64,000 bases of DNA, taken from contig OY992537.1 in the NCBI GenBank assembly GCA_963921195.1, forward strand, positions 36,379,410-36,443,409. The letters are read 5' to 3'. This DNA comes from Pegoplata infirma (taxonomy: Eukaryota > Arthropoda > Insecta > Diptera > Anthomyiidae). Numbering within the stretch: position 1 is the first letter of the stretch; each line of letters opens with the position of its first letter. The translations under genes were made by a program, and so were the position numbers. The notes beneath the pieces are model-generated. The model was not told where the DNA came from, searched no databases, and worked only from the letters and a program-made list of their open reading frames with translations. Positions 1-11,405 of this stretch are shown here, piece by piece.

Positions 1-29
1 ACACATGTAGTAAAAATAAAATAATCAAT

Positions 30-406
30 ATATCGTCACCTAAAATGCAAAAGGCCCTAACTAACAAAAAATTCAAAATCAGTTTTTTTATTGGTTCTGG
101 ACTATTTTTTATCAACATACATATCTCCACAAAAAATTAGGGAAAAAATTATAGCCAAAATTAAAAAAACAGGTGATTTGGGCATTCGCCAATGGAGGTT
201 ACTAAACAAAAAAAAATTTTAATATTTTTGGATTTATTTTGATTCATATTTATTTAAAGAACGTCCTCACCAAATTTTAGCCACATTCATTAAAGAACAA
301 CAAAGTTATTAACAAATTTAAAATATCATTCAGTACTGTTTTTTGCTTATCCTGTAAAATTAATTAAATGTCAGTTAGGACCTTTTGCATTTTAGGTGAC
401 GATATA
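30..406. mobile_element. MITE with TCGTCACCTAAAATGC ends
   Basis: About 370 bp with roughly 33-bp inverted repeats (ATCGTCACCTAAAATGCAAA at the left, its mirror ending at 405), probably TA-flanked. One mismatch is seen in the part compared. The terminal TATCGTC and CCTAAAATG resemble the ends of the element at 58140. Confidence 0.75.
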
Positions 407-810
407 ATTTTTTTTTTCAAAAAATTTTTCAGAAAAAAAAAATTTAAGACCAAAATTTTTATTTTAGTTTTTTTTATTTTTTTTTTTAAAAAGTTGTGAA
501 AAATAAAAAAAACGAAAATTTATTTTTATTTTTTGGAAAAAAAACTTTGAAAATTTTTCAGATATAAAGCAAATAAAATTAACTACTTTAAATAACTGTT
601 ACTATATTATAGTACTTTTTTGATAGTTGTTAAAAAAACGCCTTAAAATAACTAACAGAAATAGTTGTTTGACATTTTGCATACAAAAACAACTGGCTTT
701 GTAGTTGAAAACAAATAACTACTTCAAATATACAAACAACTAACATGTAGTAACTTACATAATTTTCTGAGTGCTACAAAATGGTAGATAGGGAATTAAT
801 ATGTTATACG

Positions 811-1306
811 AAAACAAGTATAATACCCTCCAACATATAAAAAAACATATAAAAAAAAAATAAAAAAAAAAAAATGTAGGGGCGATTTTGAACTTCTTCT
901 GATATAAGAATGTTGCATTTGCTTAGCAGTACAAAGAACAAAAAAACGTGCAAAAAAATGTGATTTTTCTTAGGTTGGTTTAGTTCTTCAATGGGGAACT
1001 TTTTTCTTCTTAGTCCGATTTTGCCCATTTCCGAACTTAACCTGCCTAGGAACATAAGACATATTCGTACCAAACTTCGGAAGTCTAGCGCTTTTATTTT
1101 GGACTGTATCGTGTCCTCTACAGACGGACAAACGGAGAGATGGAAAGACGGACAGACGGACGGACGAACATCGCTAAAATGTCTTAGAATCGATCACTGA
1201 TCAATAAAATATATACTTTATGGGGTCCTAGACCGATATTTCGATGCGTTACACACGGAATGACAAAGTGAGTATATCCCCATACTGTGGTTGGAGGGTA
1301 TAAAAA
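811..1306 (-). mobile_element. DINE-1/INE-1-like element
   Basis: Minus-strand element. The right end is GTTGGAGGGTATA (reverse of TATACCCTCCAAC); then come TATAAAGTATATATT-type and GATCGATTCTAAGACATT sequence and a (GTCY)n core (GACGGACAGACGGACGG, 1121-1165); the left end is ACAAGTATAA. The same order is known for Drosophila INE-1 (TATACCC start, ATAAAGTATATATATTC, GTCCGTCTGTCC, ACTTGTTTTT-like end), regarded as non-autonomous Helitron/Helentron DNA. Confidence 0.7.
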
Positions 1307-1504
1307 CTGGGACATATTATATTTTTGACCCTACTTTCAGAATGTGATTGTCTGGTCCATGTGTACAAATGTGTGTTGATTTAGAAAGACTTGGAGACAC
1401 GTATATTTCTTTTTCGGCCCTCCTTTCAGAATTTGTATGTCTGGTCCATGTGTGCAAAAGTGTGCCGGACGATAATTTTTATTAAATAAAATAAAGATTC
1501 CGTA

Positions 1505-1993
1505 CACATAAAAAAAAACTTTGTCAAATTACTAGAAAAAGTCTCGAAATCCCATTTTACCAATATTTGACACTTTTCCTTGTTTTTCAACAATCAAATT
1601 TAGATCGAATTTTTTTTTTGTAATTTAATTTTTTTTTTTTTTTAAATTTTACAAATTTCCAAGATAATTTTACAAAAAAAAAATCTAGTAAATTCACAAG
1701 AATTCCTTGTAATTTTAATTGAGCCAAAAAAACTGTAAATTTTCAATTTTATTGGTAAATAGCTTGTAAAATTACTAGGAATTCTCGTAAAATAGGAGGT
1801 AGCAAAAAATCTAGTAAAGTTACGAAACCTCCTTGTAAATTTTATCGTGTCAAAAATTTGTAAATTTACAATTTTATTGGTAAAAACCTTGTAAAAATCT
1901 TCTAAAATTACTAGGAATTTTTGTCAAATAGGAGGTAGAAAAAAAAAAGTTCCAAATTGTTCTTGTAATTTTTTACAAGGTTTTTTTTGACTG
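1505..1993. mobile_element. CAC-ended MITE, copy 1
   Basis: 489 bp flanked by TA. Ends CACATAAAAAAAAACTTTGTC / (reverse complement) CAGTCAAAAAAAACCTTGTA. The interior has TTACTAGAAAAAGTCTC and GGAATTCTTGTAAAAT motifs shared with copies at 43884 and 49371. Confidence 0.7.
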
Positions 1994-1995
1994 TA

Positions 1996-3441
1996 GGGAA
2001 GAATTTTTAAAATGTGGACTGTTATCCCGATTACGGTAACATATGATTAATTAAAATATATTTAAATTAAATTAAAAAAAAAAAACATTAAGTAGTAATC
2101 CCCTTAATATTTTAAATTATTCAAAAAACTAGTTTTAAGGGTTCATTTAGTTCATCAAACATAATTTATAATACAAGGCTTAACTTTTTTTTTTTTGTAA
2201 ATTTGTCAGCATTTTCTACATATTAATATAGAAAAATCATTACCTGTAGCTCACCATGTTCACACAGTGGTTTATAACACCAAAGACTTTTTTCTTTTTC
2301 ATATTGTTCTTAATAAAAACGTCATCATATTTAAGTATACAAAATACATAAGAATTTAATAAATTGTTTGGTTTAAATACAAATACAAAAACACCAAAAA
2401 AAAATATATTTTTTTTTTTTAACATTTTAATTTCTTTTGTTTTCTTACAATATTTACATGGTTCTTAACATAAGAATGACTAACAGTTTTTTTTCTTGAT
2501 TCATTTAATTTTTGTATATTTTTTTGTTGTGTTGTTAAAATTTAAAAGAGGTTTCTTCTTGTTTTTAGGACTTTTTTGATGTTTTCGGCATGATAAGACT
2601 TTTATGAAACATAGTTGAGAACATACAACAACAAAAAAATCTAAAGAAATTATTAAAAAAAAAAAAATTTTAAATCATTTTTTATTTTGGTTTATTCTTG
2701 GTGTTTGGTTTGTGATTCATTTATGTGGCTAAGAATTTTGTTTGTGTATTTTTTAAACCAATTTAATATAAATTAGAAAAATAGATTGAAAAAAAAAGAA
2801 GTGCTTATATATTTTTTTTTTAAGCCACAAGAGCTTCTTTAAGATTGTTTTTTGTAGTTGCTTAGATTTAAATTTTTTGATAAATGACTTTTTATTTCGT
2901 TGTCTTTATTATTACGTTTTAATTGTTGAGGGATTTGATATAGAAATTTTGATATAGAATTTTTATATAAAATAAAAAAAAAATTGTTGATAGTTATGAT
3001 ACTTTAAATATATAATTTGGGAAGTGAATTTTTTAGAAAATTGTTTTTAATTATATGTTACAAAAAATTCAAACTTTTTGTGAGAACTGTTTTAATTTTT
3101 TTTTATGTACAGACAGCTGCTCTTACATAAGTCCGCTTAGCCTTTCTTTGGCGGTTAGAGATGCTAGTATGATTCTACGTTGATTTCATTAAACATTTTT
3201 TTTACTTTGAAAAAAATTATGGATTCTCGTCAAAAAGAAAATACATCTGAATAAAACTTTAAGTTTCTTGAACAGACAACTTTAAAAAATAGTGCAGACG
3301 ATCTTTAAAGAAATAATACTTTTTTTGTTAGACTTGATTAGACAGTAATTCTTTAATACATACAGAAAAAAATCTTATACTTTTTAACCCTTAACACTTT
3401 TTTGCGAATTTTTTTTTTACCAACATTTTTTCAAGACTATT
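1996..3441. other. Unannotated AT-rich intron
   Basis: Long A and T runs and no convincing gene, TIR or repeat with a second copy in the window. Confidence 0.5.
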
Positions 3442-3454
3442 ATTTTAACAATTA

Positions 3455-3986
3455 GGTTAGGTTAAGAGGTTGACGTAATGTCCACAAGACCAGTTCCTGA
3501 TCCAAAGACATACCTCGAAAAGGGGGGGGGAGGGGGTTGGTTTTTGTTGTTGGCTGCTTTACATATTAATCATAATTCACTACTGCCTTCCTGTCAAATG
3601 ATGATTTATATCTCCACATATGTCTCATCGAGTTTACTTAGCCTAATATATTTAAGCATCTTCCATGGGTTGACATCTCTAAGTTCCCCCAGTTCCTGAA
3701 AGAAATAAAAGCCAAAACAATTAAATCGAGTGCGAGATAGTGCAGGGCACTGACAAAGATAATGGAATGAATCTTCCACTATCTCTTCGTCCCCACATTA
3801 TCTGCACAAGTCATCTCTTATCAATTTTAACTTTTTCAAATAAGCTTTCAAGCCTGTATATCCTGTAATTAAACCTACATACTTCCTGAGGTCTGATTTT
3901 TCCATATAAAGTAGTGTTTTCTGGATACTTTTTCCACCGCGAGTCCACAAGGTCTTCGTTTGGATACAGTCCTGGCTGCTTTCCCC
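3455..3986 (-). pseudogene. 5'-truncated non-LTR retrotransposon: RNase H / C-terminal zinc-motif remnant
   Basis: Reading the minus strand from about 3985 to 3600 gives, in one frame, a segment typical of the C-terminus of I/R1/LOA-type LINE polyproteins: a KTLW...LLYMEKSDLRKYVG stretch, a GH-like TGYTGL motif, then a CCHC-like pattern (DLCR, CGDEE, HYLCQCPAL). At least one in-frame stop (TAA inside the zinc motif) shows it is dead. The insert is bounded by a 13-bp direct repeat, ATTTTAACAATTA (3442-3454 and 3987-3999), the signature of target-primed reverse transcription. The LINE 3' end is at the low coordinate and lacks an obvious poly-A tail. Family assignment is by motif recall only. 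Confidence 0.75.
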
Positions 3987-4077
3987 ATTTTAACAATTAG
4001 TTTTAACAATTTTTTTTTTTTTTTTTTTGATTTTTTTTGTAATTACAGATCGAGCACGGACTCTAATTATATTTGTT

Positions 4078-4250
4078 AAGGGTTCAAGTTGAAAAAATGC
4101 AGAAGAAAAATGTAATCTCTAGAAATTATAGACATTTCTGGTATTTCCCACACCGGTTTGTTTGAACCCCAATAAGTGTTATCATCTGTAGGATTTTAAA
4201 TGTCGGTTTGTCTTGTTAATGAAAACTTTTTTTTATATATCAAGAAATCT
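4078..4250 (+). repeat. Dispersed repeat pair, copy 1 (GGGTTCAAGTTGAAAAA)
   Basis: Shares about 170 bp with 55920-56080: GTTGAAAAA.GCAGAAG, ACACCGGTTT-like, GTCAGTTTGTCTTGTTAATG. It lies immediately before the element at 4269. Confidence 0.6.
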
Positions 4251-4268
4251 TTTTTAAATTTCAACTCA

Positions 4269-4856
4269 CAAGGGAAGTATCTCAACCCTTATGAACCGAT
4301 TTGCATGAAACGTAAAATATATATAAAAGAGACAATTCTAAGGTTGGGGTGTCTCGGCTTATCGGCCATATCGGGGATTTAGGGGTTCAAAACATGGGTC
4401 AAAAAATGGCGAAAAAATCGTTTTTTGGATTTTTCAGCCATTTCTTTCTAAGAAACTATATGATGTTTACATATGAGAAGAAAGGTTTTTTTAATGCCTA
4501 TCCAACGGTGGCATAACCTTGTAAAAGTTTTGCTTCGTTAAATACTTTTTTCATGAAAATGTGAAAATTTTGGGGGGTATTTATATGAAGACATAGAGCT
4601 ACGATGTCCATATGAATACGAAATAATCTTTATTAAATTTAAGTCGACACGTATTTTTGCTCTTGAGGATATTCCTGTTAGTTCGTGAGTTATCGAAATT
4701 TTCCCGGAGGTCCATATGGTTTCATAAGGGAACAACAAAATTTTGAAACACTGATATGGCCGAAAAGCCGAGACACCCCAACCTTAAAATCGTCTCATTT
4801 ATATATATTTTAAGTTTCAGGCAAATCGGTTCATAAGGGTTGAGATACTTCCCTTG
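4269..4856 (+). mobile_element. CAAGGGAAGT-ended inverted-repeat element, copy A (PIF/Harbinger-like?)
   Basis: 588 bp. About 100-bp imperfect inverted repeats start with CAAGGGAAGTATCTCAACCC, and TCA flanks both sides (4266-4268, 4857-4859). Three-base TNA duplications suggest the PIF/Harbinger superfamily, but no transposase is present to confirm it. Copy B at 46861 is the same element in the other orientation. Confidence 0.8.
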
Positions 4857-4859
4857 TCA

Positions 4860-6261
4860 GTGAAACTGAAATAAATGTTATAAAAAACCGGCAGTTTTTG
4901 GAATTAAGAAAAACTGTAAATGCAGTTGTGTAAACAAGACCTTAAACCATCACTGAGCAATGTTTAAGGATTACCCCACTTTATCCGTAAAAGTTACAGA
5001 GGGTTAAAGTTGAAAAATCGATAAAAATGGCTTGAAATAATCCATAGTTTTTACATTATTTCGCTTTTTTTTTTAAGTTCTCCTTATATTTCAATCTTTT
5101 CCGGCATAACACAAAGTCAGTACATATAAGAGATTATTTTAATGTTGGTTTGATAGATGCTTCATCGCTTGGTAAGAAGTTATAAGACGGTTAAATTTTG
5201 AAACCAAAAATTAAGAGTTTTTAAATTTTCGAGGTTTTTTGATCAGGGATTTCGGCCTCCTCTATAAAATGAAAAAAGTTGAACTAGAGTTGGTAGCTGT
5301 TGTAATTCTTAACATTTTGGAATTAATCATGTTAATGTGCCACGAATAGTTAAGGAGTTTCAGCAGATCAAAGTTCGCAAGAAAAAACGTAATTTTTTTA
5401 AAATACCAGTTTTTCGCGAGGCACATTCGCGGTTTCATTCGAAATTTGGTGGACTCTTGCGTAAACCGAGTTTTTTGTAAGTTTACATAAAATAATCACT
5501 GGCGGGTTTATAAAAAATAAATTGCAAAAATTTTATGGCATTTTTGAAAATTGTGCGAAATTTGCAAATCTGTTTCCTATTTTTTTTAGTAGCAATTAAT
5601 GCATCATGTTCATTTTAATACACCAAAAGACGTGCCTTAACGAGTAGAACTGATTTGCTTTTTGACTTTTTACTTTAAGCCATTCTGAGCGGAAAGCGCG
5701 ATGATTTTATCTAAACCTGTTTTGATCTGGCACATCCAAGGCTTTACACGAAATCGGATGAAATTTTTTTTAAATGAAAGCCCACTTGATGTGTCATCAT
5801 AAAATCACAGGCGGGTAAAAAAATTTTAATGATTATAGATTTTTAGGACCATATTAAATTTTCTTGTTATAAAAAAGCATCACCGATTTTTTTTTAGCTA
5901 CTGGTACAATGATACGATTTTCCGTGATTTTCTTCAGTAATACCAACGCGTATTGCCTAAATATGTTATATATATCCTGGCATGTTTTAATAACGCATGC
6001 AACAAATGTGTAGAAAATAAAATCTTTAAAATATTTTTAAGATTTTTAAAACCGCTAAATCTTAAAACCGCCATAACTTTTGACCCCCTTGCGCGATTTA
6101 ATTGACGCGAACGAATTTCTTATTCTTAAATAGCATCTAATATTTATGCCAACTTTCATCGATGTGCCATCAAAACAAAAATCACATCTTTTTTAACTCA
6201 AAATTTAAGTCTAAAACGGAACTCCTCATATGTGAATATTTATAGTTTCTACAGAATATTT
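4860..6261. other. Unannotated AT-rich intron
   Basis: No coding sequence. Phrases such as GCGGTTTCATTCG and GCGAGGCACATTCGCGG hint at decayed mobile DNA, but I could not define an element. Confidence 0.4.
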
Positions 6262-6357
6262 TTTATACCCTCCACTCTAGTGAAAGAGGGTAGATATAAG
6301 TTTGTCATTCTGTTTGTAACTCATCGAAATATCGAGCTGGGACCCCATAAAGTATAT

Positions 6358-8524
6358 GGGGCATTCCATATCAAATCGGACACTTTGAAAAATTTTTTTT
6401 TTAAGATTTTCCCAATTTGCTTACAGTTTTTAGTACCCTTCGAAAACTCCTTCGTGGTAAATTTCAGATCTTTTTGATGATCCGTTCAAAAGATATCGAA
6501 TTTTTAAAAATTGGTAGTTTGTTCCTTTACTCAAACTACTTTTACTCATAAATTTTTCAATAATGGTCCAAATTTCAAAATTTTTTTTTCAAAATTTAAA
6601 AAAAAAAAATCCCAAAAAATTCTTAAAAAACCTTAGAGTATGCGATTTTTAAGTTTTAAAATTTAAATCCCATTTTTGAAAATTTTTGTACTCTTCGATT
6701 TTGTTGAAATTTTTTTGTGTAAAACTTCTATCGATTCTACAAATTTTTTGCCCAGGAAGATCGTGGGATAACGAATATTACTATTTTTTGGGGCCCCTGT
6801 ATGCTAGTTGGTAGCGTGCTAGCCTTTGAAACAGGAGGTCGTGGGTTCGATTCCCACCAAAACCCTTGGTCGATTTCGCTACAACGAGACGACGGTCATT
6901 ATTACCAGTTCTCGGTTAGGTTAAAATTATTTAAAATGAGTTGTAAATAAAAATTGGAAAAATAAATAAAAACTGATCATTGGATCAAATTATTATTAAT
7001 TTTATTATTATTATATTATTACTATTTTTTAAATTTTTTTGATAAAATTTTATTGTAATTTTCCACTCTTAAAATCATTTCTACTGTTCCAATGGTGCGT
7101 CATAGAGGGGTCATTTATGAGACCGACCCCCATTAATTTGTACGTTTTAACATTTCTTTGGAACAAACTAATACCCTATATCCAATTTCTAAGGGATCCC
7201 ACACAAAACGGCATTTTTTAAAATTTGCTCCAACCGCTCTAACTGCCCTAATAGTGCCCTTAGAGCAACAAAATGTTTGAACGACCCACAATATTTTTTT
7301 AGTCCAAACATTTTCTCTGAACACACCTACCCTCTATCTCTAATTTTTAAGCCGGTCCCCATAAATTTTTTTTATTTTTTGTAAATTTGTTTTATTTAAT
7401 CAGCTTCTACCGGTCCAATGGTGTGTCCGAGAGGGGTCATAAGTGAGACCGACCCCCATTTATTTTTACCCTCCAACATTTTTGTAAAACATAACCACGC
7501 CCTATCTCCACTCCCTAAGTAGGCTTCCATTTAAAATTACATTTTTATAAAATTTGCTCCAACGGTTATTTGTATGGGAGCCTACTTAGGGAGTGCAGAT
7601 AGGGCGTAGGTATATTTTAAAAAAATATTGTAGGGTAAAAATAAATGGGGGTCGGTCTCACTAATGACCCCTCTCGGACGCACCATTGGACCGGTAGAAG
7701 CTGACTAAATAAAACAAATTTACAAAAAACAAAAAAAATTGTATGGGGACCGCCTTAACAATTAGAGATAGAGGGTAGGTGTGTTCAGAGAAAATGTTTG
7801 GACTAAAAAAATATTGTGGGTTGGTCATACATTTTGTTGCTCTAAGGGCACTATAAGGGCAGTGAGAGCAGTTGGAGCAAATTTTAAGAAATGTCGTTTT
7901 GTGTGGGATCCCCCTTAGAAATTGGAGATAGGGTATTCGTTTGTTCCAAAGAAATGTTAAGACGTAAAAATTATTTGGGGTCGGTCTCATAAATGACCCC
8001 TCTATGACTTACCATTGGAGCAGTAAAATATTTTAAAGAGTGGAAAATTACAATAAAATTTTTTCAAAAAATTTTAAAAAATAGTAATATTCGTTATCCC
8101 ACGATCTTCCTGGGTAAAAAATTTGTAGAATCGATATAAGTTTTACACAAAAAAATTTCAAAAAAATCGAAGAGTACAAACATTTTCAAAAATGAGATTT
8201 AAATTTAAAAACTTAGAAATCGCATACTTTAGCGCTTTTGAGAATTTTTTGGGATTTTTTTTTAAAAAGTAAGTAAAAAAACAAAAATTTTGAAAAAAAA
8301 AAATTGAAATTCGGACCATTATTGAAAAAGTTATGAGTAAAAGAAGTTTAAGTAAAGGAACAAACTACCAATTTTTAAAAATTCGATATCTTTTTAACGG
8401 GTCATCAAAAAAATCTAAAAATTTACAACGAAGGAGTTTTCGAAGGGTACTAAAAACTGTTAACAAATTGGGAAAATCTAAAAAAAAAAAATTTCAAAGT
8501 GTCCGATTTGACATGGAATGCCCC
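6358..8524. mobile_element. Long palindromic (foldback) element, copy 1
   Basis: Two arms of roughly 0.95-1.2 kb are near-perfect reverse complements around a short loop near 7530-7575. Ends are GGGGCATTCC / GGAATGCCCC. The left arm is longer only because it holds the SINE at 6790-7016. Each arm is built from degenerate modules with shared phrases (GACCGACCCC, AACATTT, CCCTATCTCC, GGGAGCC). It interrupts a DINE-like element between ATAAAGTATAT and ATATATTCATGATC, with ATAT as the possible duplication. No protein-coding capacity is seen. Confidence 0.85.
6790..7016 (+). mobile_element. tRNA-derived SINE, copy 1
   Basis: About 227 bp. The head (6790-6865) has tRNA features: an A-box-like CTAGTTGGTAGCG and a B-box GGTTCGATTCC inside a perfect T arm (GTGGG / CCCAC with a 7-nt loop). 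The body contains CTCGGTTAGGTTAA, and the 3' tail is rich in ATT/TTA. It is flanked by a 14-bp direct repeat, TATTACTATTTTTT (6776-6789 and 7017-7030). The matching arm of the surrounding palindrome lacks the insert and so gives the empty site. The cloverleaf is degenerate outside the T arm, so this is not a working tRNA gene. Confidence 0.88.
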
Positions 8525-8689
8525 ATATATTCATGATCTTCGATCGATTTTAAGACATTCTAGCGATGTCGGTCTGTCCGTCAGTCTGTCTGTGGAAATG
8601 GTGATCACGGCCAAAATGTTACACGGAGATGACAGAAACTTAACACATTTATTGGAAATTCTCCTGAGAAGTTTGGTATTGCATTTGAG

Positions 8690-10476
8690 CAGTGGCGGGT
8701 ACAGCTTTTGGGTTTGGGGGGGGAAATTTTTTTTTACTTCAAAAAAAAAAATCATAAATTCACCTTTGTTGACGAGCAAAAAAAGGGATACGTTTTTTTT
8801 GAAAAAAAAGTGATGGGAAAGCTATAAAATCATCTAATTTATTAGCTTTGGCCGAAGGAGGTTTGTTTTTATGATCATATTTCGTTTAGATCATTTTTTT
8901 TTTTTAATTTGTTTTGAAAGAAAATTGTATATTTTTCGTATACATAAGAAAATAATTTTTTAATAGAAGAAATTCTTTCTACATAGAAAATAACATATGT
9001 TGAGACGTTTTTCGTGAAAAAATTATTTTTTAAAGGGAAAATGTCTCAGAATATATGACTTTTCTTTACGAAAAATTCTAAATCTGAGAATTTTTTAATA
9101 GAAGAAATTCTTCCTACATAGAAAATATCCGATTTTGAGACATTTTTCGTATTTTTTTTTTTTTTATAGGGAAAAAGTCTCAGAATCTGAGACTTCTTCT
9201 TTATGCAAAATGTCTCAGAATCTGAGACTTCTTCTTTACGAAAAATGTCTCAGAATCTGAGACTTTTTGCGTATAGAAAAATTTTCAGATTCTAAGAATT
9301 TTTTTTCCACAGAAAAAGTCTCAGATTCTAAGACATTTTACTATAGAAAAAGTCTCATATTTTAAAGCATTATTGAGACATTTTTCCTATAGAGAGGTCT
9401 CTGATTATTAGATTTGTTTCGTACTGAAAATATTTTAGATTCTGAGACCTTTTTTCTATAGAAAAAGTCTTAGATTCTTCGACCTTTTTCCAATAGAAAA
9501 AGTCTCAGATTCAAGACCTTTTTCCTAAAGAAAAAAAATCTGAGATCTTATTCCTAAAAAAAGGCCTAGATTCTCATATTATTATTCTGGCACTTTTTTT
9601 CTAAAGAAGAAGTGCCAGATTCTGAGACATTTTTCTGATTCTGAAATCTTTTCCTATTCTAAGACACTTTTGCTATAGAAAAAGTCGGAGATTCTGTTAC
9701 CCAGATTCGGAAATGTTTTTCCTATAGAAAACGTCTCAGACTTTAAGACCTTTTTTCTATAGAAAGTTATAGATTCTAAGACCTGTTTCCTATAGAAAAA
9801 GTCTGAGATTCTGAGACCTTACTCCTAATAAAAAAATCTTATATTCTAAGACCTTTTTCCCGTAGAAAAAGTTTCAGATTCTGTGACCTTCTACCAATTC
9901 AGTAAGTTTCAACTTCTGAGACTATTTTTCAACAATAAATAGTCTCAGACTTTGAGACCGTTTTCTTTTTAAAAAAGACTCCGATTTTGAGATTTTTTTC
10001 CTTAAAATTAGTCTCAAATTCAGAAATTCTGACACTTTTTTCCAGTAGAAAAATTATAAACATTTTTAAGAATTTAAGATATTTTTCCTATTGCTATGTA
10101 GAAGACAAACATTTTTTATATGTATAAACCATATTAAGATCCTGTAACATTTTTCTATACAAAAAAAGCATATTCTAATTTTGATTGACAGATGTTTTTC
10201 ACAGAAAATTTTCAGATTAATTTACTTTTTCCTTAAAAAATTTAAAAATTTTCCGTATTAAAATTTTCAGATTTTTTTCTATGAAAAATTTTTAGACTTA
10301 GAAATTTTTTCCTTCTGAAAATTTTTTAGAAAATTTCCTTTTTCTAGTTTTTTTTTCCTTTCCTTTCTTTTTTTTCTTTTTCTTCTTTTTTTCTTTTTTT
10401 TCCTCTTTTTTTTCTTTTCGAATTTGGTCTGGGGGGGGAAATTTCCCCTTTTTCCCCCCCCTTGTACCCGCGCATG
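8690..10476. mobile_element. hAT-like non-autonomous element filled with palindromic satellite
   Basis: The ends CAGTGGCGGGTACA (8690) and, as reverse complement, CATGCGCGGGTACA (10476) are imperfect inverted repeats, flanked by an 8-bp duplication CATTTGAG (8682-8689 and 10477-10484). TIRs starting CAG plus an 8-bp duplication are the hAT signature. The interior (about 8990-10300) is a degraded array of the TCTCAGATTCTGAGA satellite, ending in a long pyrimidine tract and G/C runs (10340-10465). It is inserted in a DINE-like element. No transposase is present. Confidence 0.82.
8990..10300 (-). repeat. Degenerate 35-bp palindromic satellite inside the hAT-like element
   Basis: Divergent copies of a unit reading TCTCAGATTCTGAGAC followed by TTTTTCCTATAGAAAAAG. 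Many units carry substitutions or have lost one half of the dyad. Orientation is opposite to the main array at 12780-15645. Confidence 0.85.
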
Positions 10477-10915
10477 CATTTGAGCGATATCGGTTAAGCG
10501 GTTCAAAAGTTATGAACAAAAATGTAAAAATTTTAGTACATTCAACATAACCTAAAAATGCAAAATGCTTTAATTCGGCTGCTGGTTGACAGATGTGCCA
10601 AATGGTATTTAAAGAAGTACGAACATATTTTTTTTCACAAAAAAAGAAAAAAATCGCGGATTTTTTTTACCATTTTTTTTTTCGCGGAAATTTTTTTTTA
10701 AAAAAAATTTTTTTTTGCAAAAGTAATTTCCTTTTAAATAATTTTTTTTTGCAATAATCTTTTAGAATAATTTTAGAAATATTGTGGAAATTTTTTTCCA
10801 AAATTTTTTTTTTTTTCAAAAGTAATTTCCTTTTAAATAAAGTTTATTGCAATAATCTTTTAGATATTGTGGAGGGTAATCTACATTCGGCAAGGCCGAA
10901 TTTAACTTTTTTATA

Positions 10916-11403
10916 TTTTTTTTAATAAAGTTTTGAATGTAGTGTTTCTAAAATTCGTTTCAACCCTTTAAAAAAACTTTAACTCTTGTCCATTCTTATC
11001 TTTTACCTCTGGTAATTTTACGTTAATGTTCTAGGCACGGAAATGTCATTATATATATAAAAAATGCAACAATATTATGATTATTGACTTGTAACTAAGT
11101 TAACGTGTGAGAAGAATAAATAATTACATTATGTCTGCAAATATTATATATGAATATAATTCATATGCATAAGATAACAATATTAAACAAAATATCTATA
11201 AAAGAAACATAAACAACTGTAATAAATTTTGAAAAAATAAAATATAAATAAGAAAACAAAATAAGATAAAAATTTATAAGGGAAAAATAAAAAATTAACA
11301 TAAAACTACAAAACGGTTGGTTTGAAACTAATTTTAAAAATAAAAATCTATCTTAGCGAACACTATAAATCTTAAATTATATATCTAATAATATCGTCTA
11401 TAA
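10916..11403. other. Unannotated AT-rich intron
   Basis: Sequence between a DINE-like end and the mariner element; nothing recognisable. Confidence 0.5.
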
Positions 11404-11405
11404 TA

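Larger units (their letters stand above)
6262..10915 (+). mobile_element. DINE-1-like element split by palindrome, SINE and hAT-like insertions
   Basis: Starts TATACCCTCCACTCTAGTGA, continues to ATAAAGTATAT, is broken by the palindrome 6358-8524, resumes ATATATTCATGATC with the GTC(T/C)GTC core at 8570-8600, is broken again by the hAT-like element 8690-10476, and ends GGAGGGTAATCTACATTCGG with GGCCGAATTTAACTTTTTTA near 10915. Confidence 0.75.

Noticed and set aside
6790..6865. Functional tRNA gene
   Set aside because: The T arm is perfect but the anticodon stem and acceptor stem do not pair. The sequence is the head of a SINE with a target duplication, and a second copy is at 61969.
7661..7990. 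109-codon minus-strand open frame
   Set aside because: It lies in one arm of the palindrome 6358-8524 and is mirrored in other frames of the opposite arm; no domain or codon signal.
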